53,403 nt of DNA from Halomarina oriensis (GTDB lineage Archaea; Halobacteriota; Halobacteria; Halobacteriales; Haloarculaceae). The position numbers and the translations under genes are program-made. The notes under the pieces are model-generated. The model did not search any database, had not been told where the DNA came from, and saw nothing but the letters and a program-made list of their open reading frames with translations. The stretch spans positions 1 through 53,403 of the forward strand of contig NZ_WSZK01000042.1 of the NCBI RefSeq assembly GCF_009791395.1. Direction: 5' to 3'. This document shows positions 52,872-53,403 of the stretch, in pieces (positions within the stretch are counted from its first letter, which is position 1; each line of letters begins with the position of its first letter).

Positions 52872-53403
52872 ATGGCATCACCTACGACCGACCTGCTGGC
52901 GTGGCTCGTCGTCGGCCTGTTCACCGGTGGCTCGCTGCTGGTGACCGTCGACCGTCGCCTCGGCCGGTCGCTCTGTGTCCTCGCGTGGGGCGTCTTCGCC
53001 GTCTTCTGGGCGCTGCTGGTCCCCCACTTCACCTTCGTCGTCCAGAGCGCCATCGAGGGCGTCGCCGCCGCCGTCGCGGTTCCGGGCTGTCTCTACGCCG
53101 GCTACCTCCTCGCTCGCGGCCGTGACTCGTTGGCTGGTGACGTCATCGCGGGCCGTCGGCGTGATGGGGCTCATCTACCTCCCCTTCCTCACGAGCGACG
53201 CGCTCCGAGGCTGGCTCATCGAGACCGTCGCCGTCCAGACGCAGTGGGGTATCAATCTCCTGGGGTACTCCCCCGAACTGATGACCAGCGAGTCCGGTTA
53301 CGAGTCGCTGTTCGTCTTCCGGCGTCACGGCCTGGTCAACGCCACCGAAATCGTCCTGATGTGTACCGGTCTGGGAGCCTCACCATCTTCGGTGGTCTCA
53401 TCG
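52872..53403 (+). CDS. artA: Archaeosortase A, partial at the right edge and broken by two indels
   Basis: ArtA is a membrane transpeptidase that removes PGF-CTERM tails and is needed for lipid attachment of S-layer protein. From the ATG at 52872 the first about 87 residues are in one frame (LLAWLVVGLFTGGSLLVTVD, WALLVPHFTFVVQSAIEG, YLLARGRDSL). After an extra G near 53132-53133 the frame changes to VTSSRAVGVMGLIYLPFL, LIETVAVQTQWGINLLGY and EIVLMCTGLG, where Cys164 (codon at 53362) fits the catalytic cysteine. A second extra G near 53373-53375 shifts CTGLG-SLTIFGGLI. The Arg residues of the active site would lie right of the window. Confidence 0.85.
   Translation, partial: MASPTTDLLAWLVVGLFTGGSLLVTVDRRLGRSLCVLAWGVFAVFWALLVPHFTFVVQSAIEGVAAAVAVPGCLYAGYLLARGRDSLAGDVIAGRRRDGAHLPPLPHERRAPRLAHRDRRRPDAVGYQSPGVLPRTDDQRVRLRVAVRLPASRPGQRHRNRPDVYRSGSLTIFGGLI

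Overview
This 53.4 kb window is chromosomal DNA from a haloarchaeon (class Halobacteria). The signs are high GC, strongly acidic proteins, mostly leaderless genes with a TATA-like box about 27 bases before the start codon, Tat signals followed by a lipobox, archaeal ribosomal proteins P0/P1 (aL10/aL12), a transcription factor B and an S-layer glycoprotein with a PGF-CTERM tail. The genus cannot be fixed from the sequence alone. Both ends carry clusters of single-base insertions, so the window is probably one whole draft contig.

Layout. 1-2132: broken 5' part of a tfb gene, then gatC-gatA (tRNA-dependent amidotransferase). 2258-5631: an acyl-CoA synthetase, then a lower-GC stretch with a small membrane protein, a DUF4242 protein and a FilR1-type regulator. 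5632-5955: palindromic repeats. 5956-22393: the menaquinone genes menB, menF-menD and menA-menC-menE, all on the minus strand but separated by a plus-strand osmoprotectant ABC transporter (substrate protein, two permeases, and an ATPase carrying a frameshift), a molybdopterin oxidoreductase, small conserved haloarchaeal proteins, a glycoside-hydrolase-like protein and an NRDE protein. 22508-32278: purA, a winged-helix protein, a large acidic coiled-coil protein (frameshifted), several Tat or Sec lipoproteins, a Trm112-like protein and a DR2241-family protein. 32351-41304: cbiX, two tandem LolA-like lipoproteins, an ArsR-type regulator with a small membrane partner, a PAP2 phosphatase, cysS and a TctA-like membrane protein. 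41453-47162: ribosomal proteins P1, P0 and L1 in one operon with a structured leader, an exported DUF302 protein, L11, and a DRG-type GTPase. 47165-48534: a small membrane protein and a tandem VOC protein. 49005-53403: S-layer glycoprotein, a Tat-exported protein with a transglutaminase-like Cys-His-Asp pattern, and archaeosortase A (partial).

How the genes work together. The men genes make the naphthoquinone ring from chorismate; menF, D, C, E, B and A are all present, and no menH was seen. The ribosomal block is probably autoregulated by L1 through the leader hairpin. The right end is a cell-envelope unit: archaeosortase A is the enzyme expected to process the PGF-CTERM tail of the S-layer protein two genes upstream, and the unstudied exported protein between them is the most interesting candidate in the window.

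Data quality. One-base indels break tfb, the osmoprotectant ATPase, the large coiled-coil protein, one lipoprotein and archaeosortase A. Two lie exactly in 8-base G/C runs. Sequencing error is the simplest explanation, and these genes should not be read as true pseudogenes without checking.
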